The notes under the pieces: generated by a model | What the model saw: only the letters and a program-made list of their open reading frames with translations | What the model was told of the DNA's origin: nothing | Database searches by the model: none | In this document: in pieces, positions 49,501 to 61,137 of the stretch | Numbering within the stretch: position 1 is the stretch's first letter | Layout of the letters: the number at the start of each line of letters is the position of its first letter | Source of the DNA: Cercis canadensis | Lineage: Eukaryota > Streptophyta > Magnoliopsida > Fabales > Fabaceae | Direction of reading: 5' to 3' | Assembly (NCBI GenBank): GCA_003255065.1 | Contig: QAOA01001821.1 | Location: 80,169 to 144,168 of the forward strand | DNA length: 64,000 bases | Translations under genes and position numbers: made by a program

Positions 49501-50975
49501 ATAGTTGGGTTGATTGATCATCTGTTTCTTCTGTTTGATTTCTGTATTTTCACCACAGAACAAATGCATGCATTATCTTTATTGTTGACCACAAACAGTT
49601 GAATCCTCATAGGAAAAACAAGAAAATCATGATAAGGTTTTCATCAAAATATGAAATACACTGAAGCATCTGTTGGCAATATACTTGAACAATTTGCTTT
49701 TCAGATAACAGATTATTGTTATTTAGATTTGTGGTTGAAACTTCAATATCTTTATTTGTTGAGCAGAATCATGGTTGGTCTTCCGTCCGTTGAGAACAGG
49801 GAAATGATCCTCAAAACTCTCCTAGCTAAGGAAAAGGTTGATGAAAATATAGACTTCAAAGAGCTTGCAGTGATGACAGAAGGATATACTGGAAGTGATC
49901 TTAAGGTTTGTTTTGTTGTTAATGATTCTAATATACTATTTTTAATAGATGGTGTTCATCTCTTGACTTCCTTTTCTGCACACAGAATTTGTGCACAACC
50001 GCAGCTTATCGACCTCTTAGGGAGCTAATACAGCAGGAGAGATTGAAGGACATGGTATATATCAAACAACTTCTACAATGTTAACTTTTAACATTATCTT
50101 TATCTAATGTAGAACTTTCTTGTTAGATGTAGATCTGACTACTACTGTTTTATCTCTTTTCAGGAAAAGAAGAAGAAAGAGGCAGAAGGGCAAAGCTCAG
50201 AAGATGCTTCTGATACTAAAGATAAAGAGGAACAAGTAATTACCCTGAGGCCTTTAAACATGGAAGACATGAAACAAGCTAAGAGTCAGGTAATGTTAAC
50301 TGTAAATCAATCATATAAATGACTATGGAGTACTGGATCTTGGTGTTTGAACTTAATAGCTTATTTTATGAGATGACTTTCATAATATCAAGAAATTCAA
50401 AATGGTACTTCAAGGAAGGTAATTCAATGACAGATATTTGACATTTGGGTACATCATATCAGGTTGAGGATATTTAGAAGCATATAACAATATATCAGAT
50501 GCGAGCAATCAAAGAGTCAGTTTGAAGTTTTTCTATGAATTTCAACAAACCCTGCCTTCAATGTTCACCATTTTTTCTTATTTTATGCCTTTGTAGGAAT
50601 AACTTACTTAACATTTCATGTTATAATTCAATATTGCTAGTTAACTAAATCCTTCAATTATTCTTATAGCTTGTTAGAGGAGATGGTGAACTGGTTCATT
50701 GGTCCATTTTATACTCACCCCATTAAAGCTAAAACTACTGTCAAGGATTTCATTTGTTTAATCTTTTAACAATGTCACATATATGAAAGTATTAAATCTT
50801 TGTATTTTGCTAGCAAAAGATCCATTTCTATGTATAGAAATTTATACCTGTATATCTGCAGGTTGCTTCGAGCTTTGCCACAGAAGGATCAATAATGAGT
50901 GAGCTGAAACAGTGGAATGATTTGTATGGAGAAGGAGGTTCAAGGAAGAAACAGCAGCTTACTTACTTTCTGTAG
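43530..50975 (+). CDS. AAA ATPase, DAA1-like membrane-anchored family
   Basis: Sixteen exons: 43530-43747, 45392-45513, 45601-45689, 45771-45806, 46102-46195, 46523-46565, 46681-46772, 47293-47357, 47529-48025, 48110-48191, 48345-48467, 48911-49479, 49767-49905, 49986-50054, 50164-50289 and 50862-50975. All have GT-AG ends and consistent phases, and together encode 825 residues. The start MEQKHVLLSALSVGVG opens a hydrophobic anchor (about residues 5-27). A long family-specific region follows, then the AAA core: Walker A GPPGTGKT (555-562), Walker B IIFVDE (610-615), sensor AATNRPFD with N661, and arginine-rich RRFERR. The C-terminus ends ELKQWNDLYGEGGSRKKQQLTYFL. This order and length match the Arabidopsis group At1g64110 (DAA1), At4g28000 and At5g52882. 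The core resembles Msp1/spastin-type remodelling ATPases, so ATP-driven protein extraction or remodelling at a membrane is inferred. All catalytic residues are intact. It is the neighbour of the F-box gene, on the same strand. Confidence 0.93.
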
Positions 50976-52198
50976 ATTGTAGAAAGCTGGTTAAGTGTGG
51001 ACCTATCAGCAGCATTCTTCTACAAGTTGTCAGAAACAAAGGAAGCTAGCCTTAAGCCAAGATGTGGAATTGAAAGCATGCCAAAATGTTGTGCAAATCA
51101 AAGGCAAAGGGATGTTATCAGCCCCCGAAGAGCTTGAATCGAAGCAGATTTCCTCCAAATGATGTTTAGCTCATCATCATGCATCATGCTTAGGAGAGGG
51201 TTCTCGGTATTTGTTTGGATTGTCTCCTAATGGCCACTGGCATATTAGGGGATCTGCATTTTGTGATGTGTGGTTTTAGAAGATGCAATAGCTTTTTAGG
51301 AGGTAGGAGTAATTTAAACCAAACTTGTTAGGTTTGGTATAGTTATGAACAGCATTCTCAGACTTTAGTATTTTGTACATTGATCATGTGTAGCTGTGCT
51401 GCTTGTAGAGTGCTTCAATTATTTATGTGATGTCTTGCACAGTACTTCTAATAGCCTTCTGAACAACTTATGCTTCCAACAATGATGTGCATCTCAACAA
51501 CAACAACAACAATAACAAAAGATAGAAATGTCATTTCAGATGGACAATTAGAGAATTGAGTTAAAACAAAAATTAATAGATACCGAAAATAAATTTATTT
51601 TAAAAATGCTTTTCTAAAATAAAAGCACACTTTTTTAAAAGACAAATTTTTATTAACTTAAGGAAATTTTCGACTGACACTGTTTGAACAAAAAAAAAAT
51701 GATAATATGAAATTGATGTCTATGTTTATCTCCTGCTAGGCTGTTAGATTTAGAGCTTGTTTATTTTAGTTCTTGAAAAACTGATTATGAGAAGAATTAA
51801 TTATGAAAGAATCAAGTTATTTTTGGATATATTCTATGAAAAGTAATTTTGCAAGAGGCAATAATTGATTTGTCAAAAGTTTGGGGACAAAATAAGAATT
51901 GAATTGGTCAAAATTTTACTAGAATTTCAACTCTCCGGCTCAAAATTAATTTTGAACTCTTAAAAATCAATTTAGATGTCATCCTCCTCCGACAAGTTCT
52001 TTGGTTTCACATATTCGAAGTTGTCTTGTTTTTCAATTTTTGGTTATGACACTGACTGGGCTGGTTGGAAGGGATTCATCCTTAGTGATATGTTGTATGT
52101 TCTTTTTTGGTTATGACACGTTAGTAAAACATAAATGATCTTAGGAGTTAAGACGAAAATAGTGTGCTTTGAAAACTTAGGTAGTTGGTACATGGAAT
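50976..52198. other. 3' UTR of the AAA gene and intergenic DNA
   Basis: The first ~450 bases after the stop form a plausible 3' UTR ending near the AACAACAACAACAACAATAAC repeat at 51497. No other gene is seen before the hAT MITE. Confidence 0.5.
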
Positions 52199-52206
52199 GT
52201 TTTAAC

Positions 52207-52667
52207 CAATGTTTTAAAAATTGGATTGGTAAGCGAACTATCTTAGAGGATGAGCACCAATTGAACCAAACCAAACGGTCGGACTGATAATGTCATAAAT
52301 ATAATTTTTATATAAATATAATATTTAATGTGCTTATTGTATATTCTAAGTTATAATAAATATATTTTTATGCAAATTTTTAATAAAATTAAAGTTGTCA
52401 TAGTAGCAAATGTCTTTTCTCTTCCTTAAAAAGAGGGTTTCAATCCTCTTATGACCAATATTTATTTTTAAATTTTCTTCAAAATGATGCAATTTTGAAA
52501 AATAAAATAAAATTCAGTGAACTATCCAGTTATGTAAAACCTAACCGGTTCACATCGGTTCATTTTAGTTTTCACCGGTTTAACCCCTCTTAACCAAACC
52601 AGAATCTAGACCGGGCATTGATTGAACCGGTCGAACCGCTCAGTCCGGTCCAATTTTTAAAACACTG
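52207..52667. mobile_element. hAT-type MITE, 461 bp, complete
   Basis: Ends CAATGTTTTAAAAATTGGA and, inverted, CAGTGTTTTAAAAATTGGA match for 18 of 19 bases. A perfect 8-bp duplication GTTTTAAC flanks it (52199-52206 and 52668-52675). CA(A/G)TG ends with an 8-bp duplication are the hAT signature. It lies about 650 bases upstream of the F-box ATG and could affect that promoter. A truncated relative is at 9583. Confidence 0.85.
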
Positions 52668-53315
52668 GTTTTAACATTCTTGAAAAAATGAGGGTAGGAA
52701 TATTTTTTCTCTATGTTTGATATAAAAGTTAAAAATCTATGCCTGAGAATGAGATTTCTAATAATAGATTTTGGCTCTTATTTCTATCAAAACATTCTTT
52801 CCTAGAGAAGTGAAAAAGTTGAATTCCTATAAATATAAAATATTAGCCATTGTGGGTGACGGTTGTTGGTCACTGCCCACCATTGCCACCAGCCAGTGAC
52901 CGGCGGCAGATGGTAGTGCTACATTCCCAAAAATATTAAATATGTACCAAACATAAAAATGCAATATTCTAGAGAATGTGGGTTCCAAGAATGAAAATAC
53001 AAAACTTGAATCAAATACTACCTTAGGACTAAAATGGAACGGAGCAAATTTTTGTGACCAAAACGAAATGAAAGTGAAATTATGGGACGAAAAATCCTAA
53101 ATATTTTCGTCACGGCGGCAAGCAACGATCTCGACCCTTGGCAAGATTGAAGGGTGATAGATGTGGTTGGGACTCTAGAATACAGCAGCACTATTCGCTT
53201 CGGAGATTGGCCCAAAATTCCGGTGCCCCTCGTACTGCTAGCAATCGCAATCACAATCGTTTTCTTTCTCAACTAGAGTTTGATCATCGCAAACTCCTCT
53301 GTTCGACTTCAACAT

Positions 53316-56300
53316 ATGTCGTCGTCAACCCCATTTGAGAGATACCAAAAACTGTGCCTGAGAGAGTCTCTACCAAAAGTCTACAGATACCCAATTGTCT
53401 GCAAAGAGCTAAGCTTTATTCTGAAGGAGGCTTATGATAAACTAGCCAAAAATTTGCAAGCTTTCATCTTCCAAGACACTCTCATAGCCTTCCGTCTCCT
53501 TCCCGAGTAAGCATTCATCAACAAATCCACTTTTTTTCCCTAAATTTTTCATTTTTAATATAAGTTTCTTCTGCTAATTTTTCTGGGCATTTATTTATTT
53601 TATATTGTCTATCTCGCTTGCCTAGTGCGATCATAGGTGATGCAAATATAGAATTTTGTTGTGTTTAAGGTTAGATCATGTAGGAGTTCTTTAATAATTA
53701 TGAAATCACTTGATGATTAGAAAATGAAGAGGAAATAGGACCTCTAACTGTTCAAGTGACACCTTTGTTTAACCATTTTAACATATTAAATCGACTTGAA
53801 AGAGCATTTCTAGCTGATTTTATTGTAGATTCCCTCTCGACCTTAAGTGGCTGAATAACCAAAAAAAATTTAATATTGACACATTGGTCTCTGCTTTTTA
53901 TTTGAATTTTTTAACCTAGGAATTCTATCTTATATTCAGAATGTCACCATTTTGTTTGCTTCGGATAAAAGGTCGAAAATGTATGGAAGTTGAATGTTTT
54001 TTTTTTTTTGGGGTAAAAATGCTAATTTGCCTGATCAACTTCACAATTTTTCAGCAATAGCAAGAGAGCCATAATGCTTGTAAGGCTCAAATTCTGTTCT
54101 TTTGCATCTGGCCATTATAGCAGATAACTGAACTACTTCCTTTTCTAAGAACTTTTAGAGTTTCATAATATTTGCCTAATGCTGTTGCTGTTGAAGCATA
54201 TGTCACACACACACACACATATATTTATTCTTAGGAGTAATAGAAATATGGAGAACGAGAGATATACGGAGACATATCATAGTGAAATGTGAAAGAGATT
54301 GGTGGGAGAGGAAGTTGTCTTTTAGGTGGGAATCAAAATAGAATTATTGGATAAGGTTTTTTTCCCCAAAAAGTAGATAAAGCAATTTTATTGCATATGC
54401 AGTGTTGGAAGGGAGAGATGGGTAGTAGAAGTTCAAATTACCAATATCTTATACAATCACAGCTATCCTGCTCTACTCAAGTGTGCTTTTCACTCATACT
54501 AACATCAAAATTGGTATAGACTACAGGAAAAAATTGATAGTACCAAATGAAGAGTTACTCTATATAGATAATACCAACAAGTATAATTTTAGTTATTGTT
54601 TAGGGATGTGACTGCTTGTCATCTTTATTATTATGATATTGAGTTGAGCATCAAAAAGACACTGTCATAGCCGACTTATCTCATTGTTCTAAATATGTTC
54701 TAAATTAGAATAAAGAGCCAAAGTGCTGCTTCATCAGCCCAACTCCTCCTTCAGAGTGTGGAAGCTATACTGCCAAAGCAGAAAAGGAATATGGCTGTCA
54801 AAGAATTTAAGCTGGCAATAGTTACTCATAAGAGGCGCAGTAAAGCTCCCCAGGAAGGAATTGGTGAGAATAGATTTTAGAAATGGCTTTGCATCATTTC
54901 ACTGAACCATAGCTCCATGGTGCAAATAAAGCTAGGATAAGAACTTTCTATCATTTGTACTTTCAGGTTCATCCCAACTACCACATGATATTCTTGTGCA
55001 CATCTTCAGTCTTCTAGATATGAAATCTTTAGTCTCTGTGGGGTTAGTCTGCTGGTAATACTTCTTTCATTTATGTTCATGATATATATTGCATCAGTTG
55101 ATCATTTTAGCCACATCTTGAATATGTAAAATAGTAGGAGCCAATAATATATTTTTCTGCATGGGCCAATGAATTAAATTTATCATGAATATGCTTAAAT
55201 GCCGTTGTCAATATCAATTTATTGTGAGTGACTCATGGCTGCTGCATTTGGAGGTCTTGGTACTTGGCTGCAAGTGATAACCATCTGTGGGAGTTGCAAC
55301 ATGCTGTACTTTATGGAAGTTCTGTTAAAGAGCATCCCATTAGACTTGTTGAAAACAGAAAGAATACACTTCTACAGGAACCAGTGGATAGTAGAACCAG
55401 CATTGACTGGAAAGAGGCAGTTAAAAGAGCATATACTGGTATCTTTCACTTCACAAAATGTTCTTTAACTTATTATTTTTTCTCAGATTCAATGCTTTGC
55501 CAATTCACATATGTGATAACAGTACATTAGTGGAAATGAATTTTTTTTGTATGTATGGATCACTATTTACTTTGATTCATATTTGGACATTAAATTCCCA
55601 GAAGAATATGCGAGTCATTTTTTTTAACCATTGCGATGATGATTGCTGGCCTTTACATTTATTTGATTATTTTATTTCTATTGCAATGCTACAGTGAGTT
55701 ATATATATATATATATGTATGTATATTCATTTTCATGATGCACATATGCATTACTAGGAGTCTCTCCAACCTTATAGATTGACCTCCTAGAATGTTGGTG
55801 CATGCAAGTCCTATGGGGTACACAAGCACAGGAGGTCATAAGTTTTGAGTTCATGAAACTAAAAGAATTGGAGTCTCAAAAATTGATTAAATTTTTCTTC
55901 CATGTTTGAGAATCATCAGAACCAAAACAAGTTCAATTGCAAAATAGGCCAGGAGAGTGCTGACTTGTATGTTTCGGTTTTTACCATATTTACAGATTGG
56001 TGAATTTGACTTCTATCCTATAAATATTGAAGCAGCTCCTTTTCTCTTTCTCTCTCTGTCTCTCAGACACACACATGCACACATGCAGAGAGACACATGT
56101 AGACCAATGCGTGCACATTCCATACTTCTCTTCTCATCGTAGTCTACATTGGTGTAGGAGCTTTATCAAAGATATTAGCATCCAATAGGGGCTACTGTCG
56201 ACGCTGCAAAAGTGTAGTTTGGCTAAATAATTTGAAATGTCCCAATGCACGTTGTGGAATGATGTCTGAAGTTCAAGACATTAGGCCCGTAACAGCAAGC

Positions 56301-57272
56301 CAGGTACATCCTATAATTGTATATAGCTACTTTATTTCAGATTATGCATTGTATGTTGTTATTTATTTATTTATTTTAATATGAATCCTATTCTCCTAAT
56401 TTACATATCAGGGAATTCACACGGGCTCAGTGAATTTTCCAAAATAAATTGTGGTTATTTCTGCACAATATTGTCCCATTAGTCTTGGTTTTGATAAATA
56501 TAGGAAACTTTGCTGACTGACTTCATTCAAGATGGCAAGAAGCTATCTTATATGAACATTTTAGGTGATGCTTGATAACTTTATAGTTCAGATATCTAAA
56601 AGGAATGGCAGAGGGTATCTCCAATTTGTTGAGTTTAGACTGCTGAGACCAGTTTANCAGTGAATTTTCCAAAATAAATTGTGGTTATTTCTGCACAATA
56701 TTGTCCCATTAGTATTGGTTTTGATAAATATAGGAAACTTTGCTGACTGACTTCATTCAAGATGGCAAGAAGCTATCTTATATGAACATTTTAGGTGATG
56801 CTTGATAACTTTATAGTTCAGATATCTAAAAGGAATGGCAGAGGGTATCTCCAATTTGTTGAGTTTAGACTGCTGAGACCAGTTTAGCCATTGCACTGAG
56901 GCCAAGTCAATTTAGTGGTAGCCTATGGATAGTTTGCAAGAATTGCAAGAAACTAGTTTATTTCACCCTCATATTTTTTGTCTGTACACCACTTATGAAT
57001 ATGAATTCATATCTACTGTCGTCTGAATATTAAAGGCTACATTTATCCTTTGTAGATTTCATTGCTAATTTTCTCCTGCCTTTGTAATTTTAATTAATGA
57101 ACCTTTTAGTTGATATTAAGTAACTGTGTAGTCCTCCGCATTTCAGGTTGCTGAATATCTTCTTGATGATTATCTATTCATAACATCTTCCTCAGACAGT
57201 GACAGTGACAATGATGAAGAAATATTAGGAGGGTTTTGCAGGTTATGGGCATTTCCGAAGCACATAAAATAG
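53316..57272 (+). CDS. F-box protein, At5g52880-like
   Basis: Exons 53316-53506, 54709-54863, 54967-55054, 55254-55438, 56158-56303 and 57147-57272 encode 296 residues, with GT-AG junctions and matching phases. The start MSSSTPFERYQKLCLRESL is the family's N-terminus, followed by a helical region (IYRYP-like VYRYPIVCKELS and LIAFRLLPE). The F-box covers residues 119-165 (QLPHDILVHIFSLLDMKSLV ... VCWSWYLAASDNHLW). A C-terminal CX2CX10CX4C set (C220, C223, C234, C239) looks like a zinc ribbon, and a serine/aspartate-rich acidic stretch follows before the end. F-box proteins bind SKP1 through the F-box and choose targets for SCF ubiquitin ligases; the target is unknown. Intron 5 contains a 229-bp duplication around an N (56428-56886), outside the coding sequence. 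Confidence 0.9.
56428..56886. repeat. 229-bp duplication joined by one N, in intron 5 of the F-box gene
   Basis: Copies 56428-56656 and 56658-56886 differ at about one base (TAGTCTTGG against TAGTATTGG). The N at 56657 is the exact join. Probably an assembly overlap, so the real intron is likely about 230 bp shorter. Confidence 0.9.
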
Positions 57273-58422
57273 ATATTAGGAGGTGCCTTTTCCGAAGCAC
57301 ATAAGATATTTCAGGTATGCTGCAGAATTGTTTTTGAGGAGCGGGTGCCCTTTTTTACATCTTACAAGAAAAAGCATTAGTATCCATACCAATTACCATA
57401 TCTGAGTTTACCTCTACAAAATACCAGATATTGTAATCATTGGCATCAAAGGAATTGTATTGTAGCTGATATCAATGCGACAATGAACTTCTCAGAAAAA
57501 TCATTAACTAGTCTAACCAGATTAAGGTTGTTTATGGCATTTGTAGAGAGAAATTGGAAAGAAAAATTTTCATCTTCTACGTGATTTACATTTGTATACT
57601 TCTTGGGGAAAATGATGCAGGATCATGAGTCACGGAACTCCCATATATGAGGGGACAAAACTTAAGTAATGTTACTTAGGTGCTTGTGGTGCTGTTTTTC
57701 AATTAAAATATAATATGTAGATTAATTTTTACACCTCAATGCCACCTATTCCATGCTGTATCCCCTTTCTTCTTCCCCTTTTGTGAGCTAGACTTTGAGG
57801 AGTAGGTTCTCCTCCATAAGAAAAATTTTCCTTTCACTGAAGGGTGTGACTGGATACTAATGTCTGGTTTATTCAATATGAATTACATATATATATTTAT
57901 CTTAACGAAACCTCAAATTTTATTAACATTTCTTTATCTTTTTAACAGGGATGATGAAGTACAGAAACAAGAACAATGACAGAGAATTGAATTTGAAAGG
58001 AGAAAGTTGTAATTACATATATATAAATTAGTAGTTGTTGAAAATTATTAAAATTTACTTGCAAACTAGTTATAATATTTTTAGTTATTGCGATTGAATT
58101 AAATTAAAAAAAAATATTATGTATAAAATATATGCCCAAAGAAACAGAATGAATAGTAGCACTTTTGTATACTTGTTTGAATTTTCTTTAGTTTGCAATT
58201 TTTTGATCTATATAAGACAAGCAAANAAAAAAAAAAAAACAACTTTGAATGAATTTAATTAAAACTAAAAGCTAGTAAACAAATGTAACATGAAATTAGC
58301 TTAGATAGAAAATGATAACCTAAACTGACATTTCATTTTTCTCTCAGATTCCCATTACACATATACCAAGTCTCGAACCTAGGGACAATTGGTTAGGCTA
58401 AGACAACCAAACCATTATGCCA
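57273..58422. other. 3' end of the F-box gene and intergenic DNA
   Basis: No second frame is supported. The sequence 57273-57312 partly repeats the last exon's AT(A)TTAGGAGG and TTCCGAAGCACATAA phrases, a small local duplication of the gene end. An N at 58226 breaks a poly-A run. Confidence 0.5.
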
Positions 58423-58431
58423 GTAGGGAGA

Positions 58432-58611
58432 GGATTTGGATTCAGTCATGTCACTTGAGTCATGTTGCTCAGATCTGAGCCGTTCATTTCATTAAAGCTC
58501 ATTTCAACCATTAAATATTAATGTGTTTTAATGGTTGAAATGACCTTAAATAGAATAAACGGCTTAGATTTAGGCAACATGACTCAAGTTAACATGACTG
58601 AATCTCTTCCC
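58432..58611. mobile_element. Foldback MITE, 180 bp
   Basis: Left arm GGATTCAGTCATGTCACTTG and AGTCATGTTGC pair with right arm GCAACATGACTCAAGTTAAC and ATGACTGAATC; ATTTCATTAAAG..CCATTAA and TTAATGGTTGAAAT also pair. A perfect 9-bp duplication GTAGGGAGA flanks it (58423-58431 and 58612-58620). A decayed relative is at 20012-20160. Confidence 0.75.
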
Positions 58612-58974
58612 GTAGGGAGAATGGTACCAAGTTGACGAAAACTATTTAATTACTAATAATAATATGGTAGAGACTTCTTCTAAAGAACGTTTCTCACATA
58701 TCATGATATTTCTATGATATAATAGTATTAATTATGGTTGATGTGGAAGCATTGAATTTTGCGGCTATGATTAGATGCATTCCAGATCTATGGTTATTTT
58801 GTTGCTCCCGTCATAAAGATATTATATTAGAACCTCCCAATTCTAAAATGCATTTCTCTCTGCCAAATCCCAAGTCCCAACCACCGAACACCAAGAAGAA
58901 AAGCTGACATGAGTATAGCCATGAAGGGTGTTCCTATGTTATATGTTTTGAATATGGCACAAGTCACATTCAAG

Positions 58975-59925
58975 TAGATTTTGTGCTATTTTAACTTTAA
59001 AATATATCATACTGTGACAATTAACATGATTTAAATTTCATTAAATGAATGTTTGAGTATATAATTTTTTTTAAGTAAATTTAATACAATTTAAATTAGA
59101 TTTAATTGTAATTTTAGTTTTCATATTTTAACAATTTAAACTTTTTGGTCAATCTTATTTAAAAATAAACAATTTAATCTCTCTATATTTATAAAATGTT
59201 TAATTNTTTTAACTTTAAAATATATCATACTGTCACAATTAACATGATTTAAATTTCATTAAATGAATGTTTGAGTATATAATTTTTTTTAAGTAAATTT
59301 AATACAATTTAAATTAGATTTAATTGTAATTTTAGTTTTCATATTTTAACAATTTAAATTTTTTTGTCAATCTTATTTAAAAATAAACAATTTAATCTCT
59401 CTATATTCATAAAATATTTAATTTTGGTCATTCGATATTTGAGCTAAAATTTCTTATGTCTGGTTTAAGGTGTAAAGTTTTCAATTCACAAACAAATTGA
59501 AGAGTTACATTTTGCTTGTAAATCTCCTCACAATTCCAGTTTTATCCAACGGTGGAACTCAGTCCAAAATACTAAAATAAGAAGTTTTCATCTAACTGGA
59601 GATCTACGTTCATTCACCGTTAGATCAAGTTGAAATTTTGTGGAGAAATTCACAAGACGTATTTCTTCAATTTGAACGGTGAGATTATGAATTATAAAAC
59701 TTTACACTTGAAATAGACCTAAGAAATTTTAGCTTAAAGACAAAAAGACCAAAATTACACATTTTATGAATATAAAGAAACTAAATTATTTATTTTTAAA
59801 CAAGAGAAACCAAAAAGTTTAAGTTGTTAAAATAAGAGGACTAAAATTATAATTAAGCCTTTAAATTATGTTAATTGTGCCAATATAATATAATTTAGAG
59901 CTAAAATTATACAAAACATACTACA
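58975..59925. mobile_element. Long foldback element with an N-joined duplication in its left arm
   Basis: The left arm (TTTTGTGCTATTTTA ... GTGACAATTAACATGATTTAAA ... GTAAAGTTTTCAATTCA) pairs over several hundred bases with the right arm (GTAAAGTTTTATAATTCATAATCTCACCGTT ... GCACAATTAACATAATTTAAA on the complement). Within the left arm, 58989-59205 and 59207-59423 are near-identical 217-bp copies on either side of the N at 59206. The right arm has only one copy, so the duplication is probably false. Confidence 0.7.
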
Positions 59926-61137
59926 CCCAACTCTAAATTTCTTTTGGTCGCTACCCCAATTAGGTTCCCCATGTCTCGCGAAAGATTTTGTGTGCAATTA
60001 ACTTCTAATTTTGGTATTAGTTTGATGATTTTGAAAAGTCAAGTAACTATTATCTGCATCAAACACTTAAACTAATAACAAATTTTAAGTTTAACTAATA
60101 TTATACAATTTTATTGAAGAAGAATTTTCTCGAGATAGTAATAACATTTTATCTTAATTAAATTTAAATTTTGCCAATTTTTTAGGTGCTTGGCAATAAG
60201 TCGTTTGATTTTTCAAAAAACTTTTGCAAAACACCTAGTTGTATCTCCACGAAGCTGAGCATTTACTCACTCACATAGAAGTTCATTTTTTTTTTGGCTA
60301 CAACCTTGGATTCGAATACAGAATCCACAAGCTATGAGGACGATCTCAGTACCACTCAATTACAAACTATTTGGTTTCTTTTTCTATTTTGAAGCCAATA
60401 AGTTTGAGTGGAGATTCATTTATATCGAATGTAAGACTTAAACACTTACACTCTTAAATAACTTCTTCTAGAATGTGAATTTCATTGATTCAACTATTGA
60501 ATCATTCCATATTGTCTTCTTGATCACACAAGTCAAATTTTACATAAATTAAAAATTCCTAAGTACCTAATATGCATGACATCTACTTATAATGGAATGC
60601 CAATTGATTATCAAATTTTATAAAATTTTATGAGCATAATCTACCTCATGAGAACTTTTAATTCAACATTTAGACTTACAAAATTCACTTTCTACAAAAA
60701 ATTATTGAATAGTATAAGTATGACAAATCTTACAATCAATCCATTCTCATTAAGTTATTCTTTTTGCCACAAATGTTTCTTCACACTATTAAGAGGCATG
60801 TTTATCCGGAAACATTTATCATATCTTCAGATTTCGTTGAGTCACTTGTTTTCCATGTAAGGAAGTTCTGAAAAAATTAACAATTTGGTTTCTAGATCCT
60901 CATAAAATCCCACCGAAGAATATATATAAATAATAGGAAAGCAATCTAATATTGGCAAGCATTTCCTTAATGGAGTGCTCGTTCATCAAGCGCAGTGTAC
61001 ACCAAATTTTTATGCCTTGGTGGATATGTATTTCCTCAACCTATACTGCAATTTGCACCCAAGTAAATGAAAGGGACAAGACTTAACATCTAAACAAAAC
61101 AGTCACCCACTTTCAACAAGAAAATAGATTATGTATT
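59926..61137. other. Intergenic, no supported gene
   Basis: AT-rich DNA up to the stop of the reticulon gene. The last 150-200 bases are its likely 3' UTR. A plus-strand frame at 60630-60860 shows no domain. Confidence 0.5.

Noticed and set aside
49027..49569. 180-residue minus-strand frame
   Set aside because: Shadow of the AAA ATPase core exon on the other strand.
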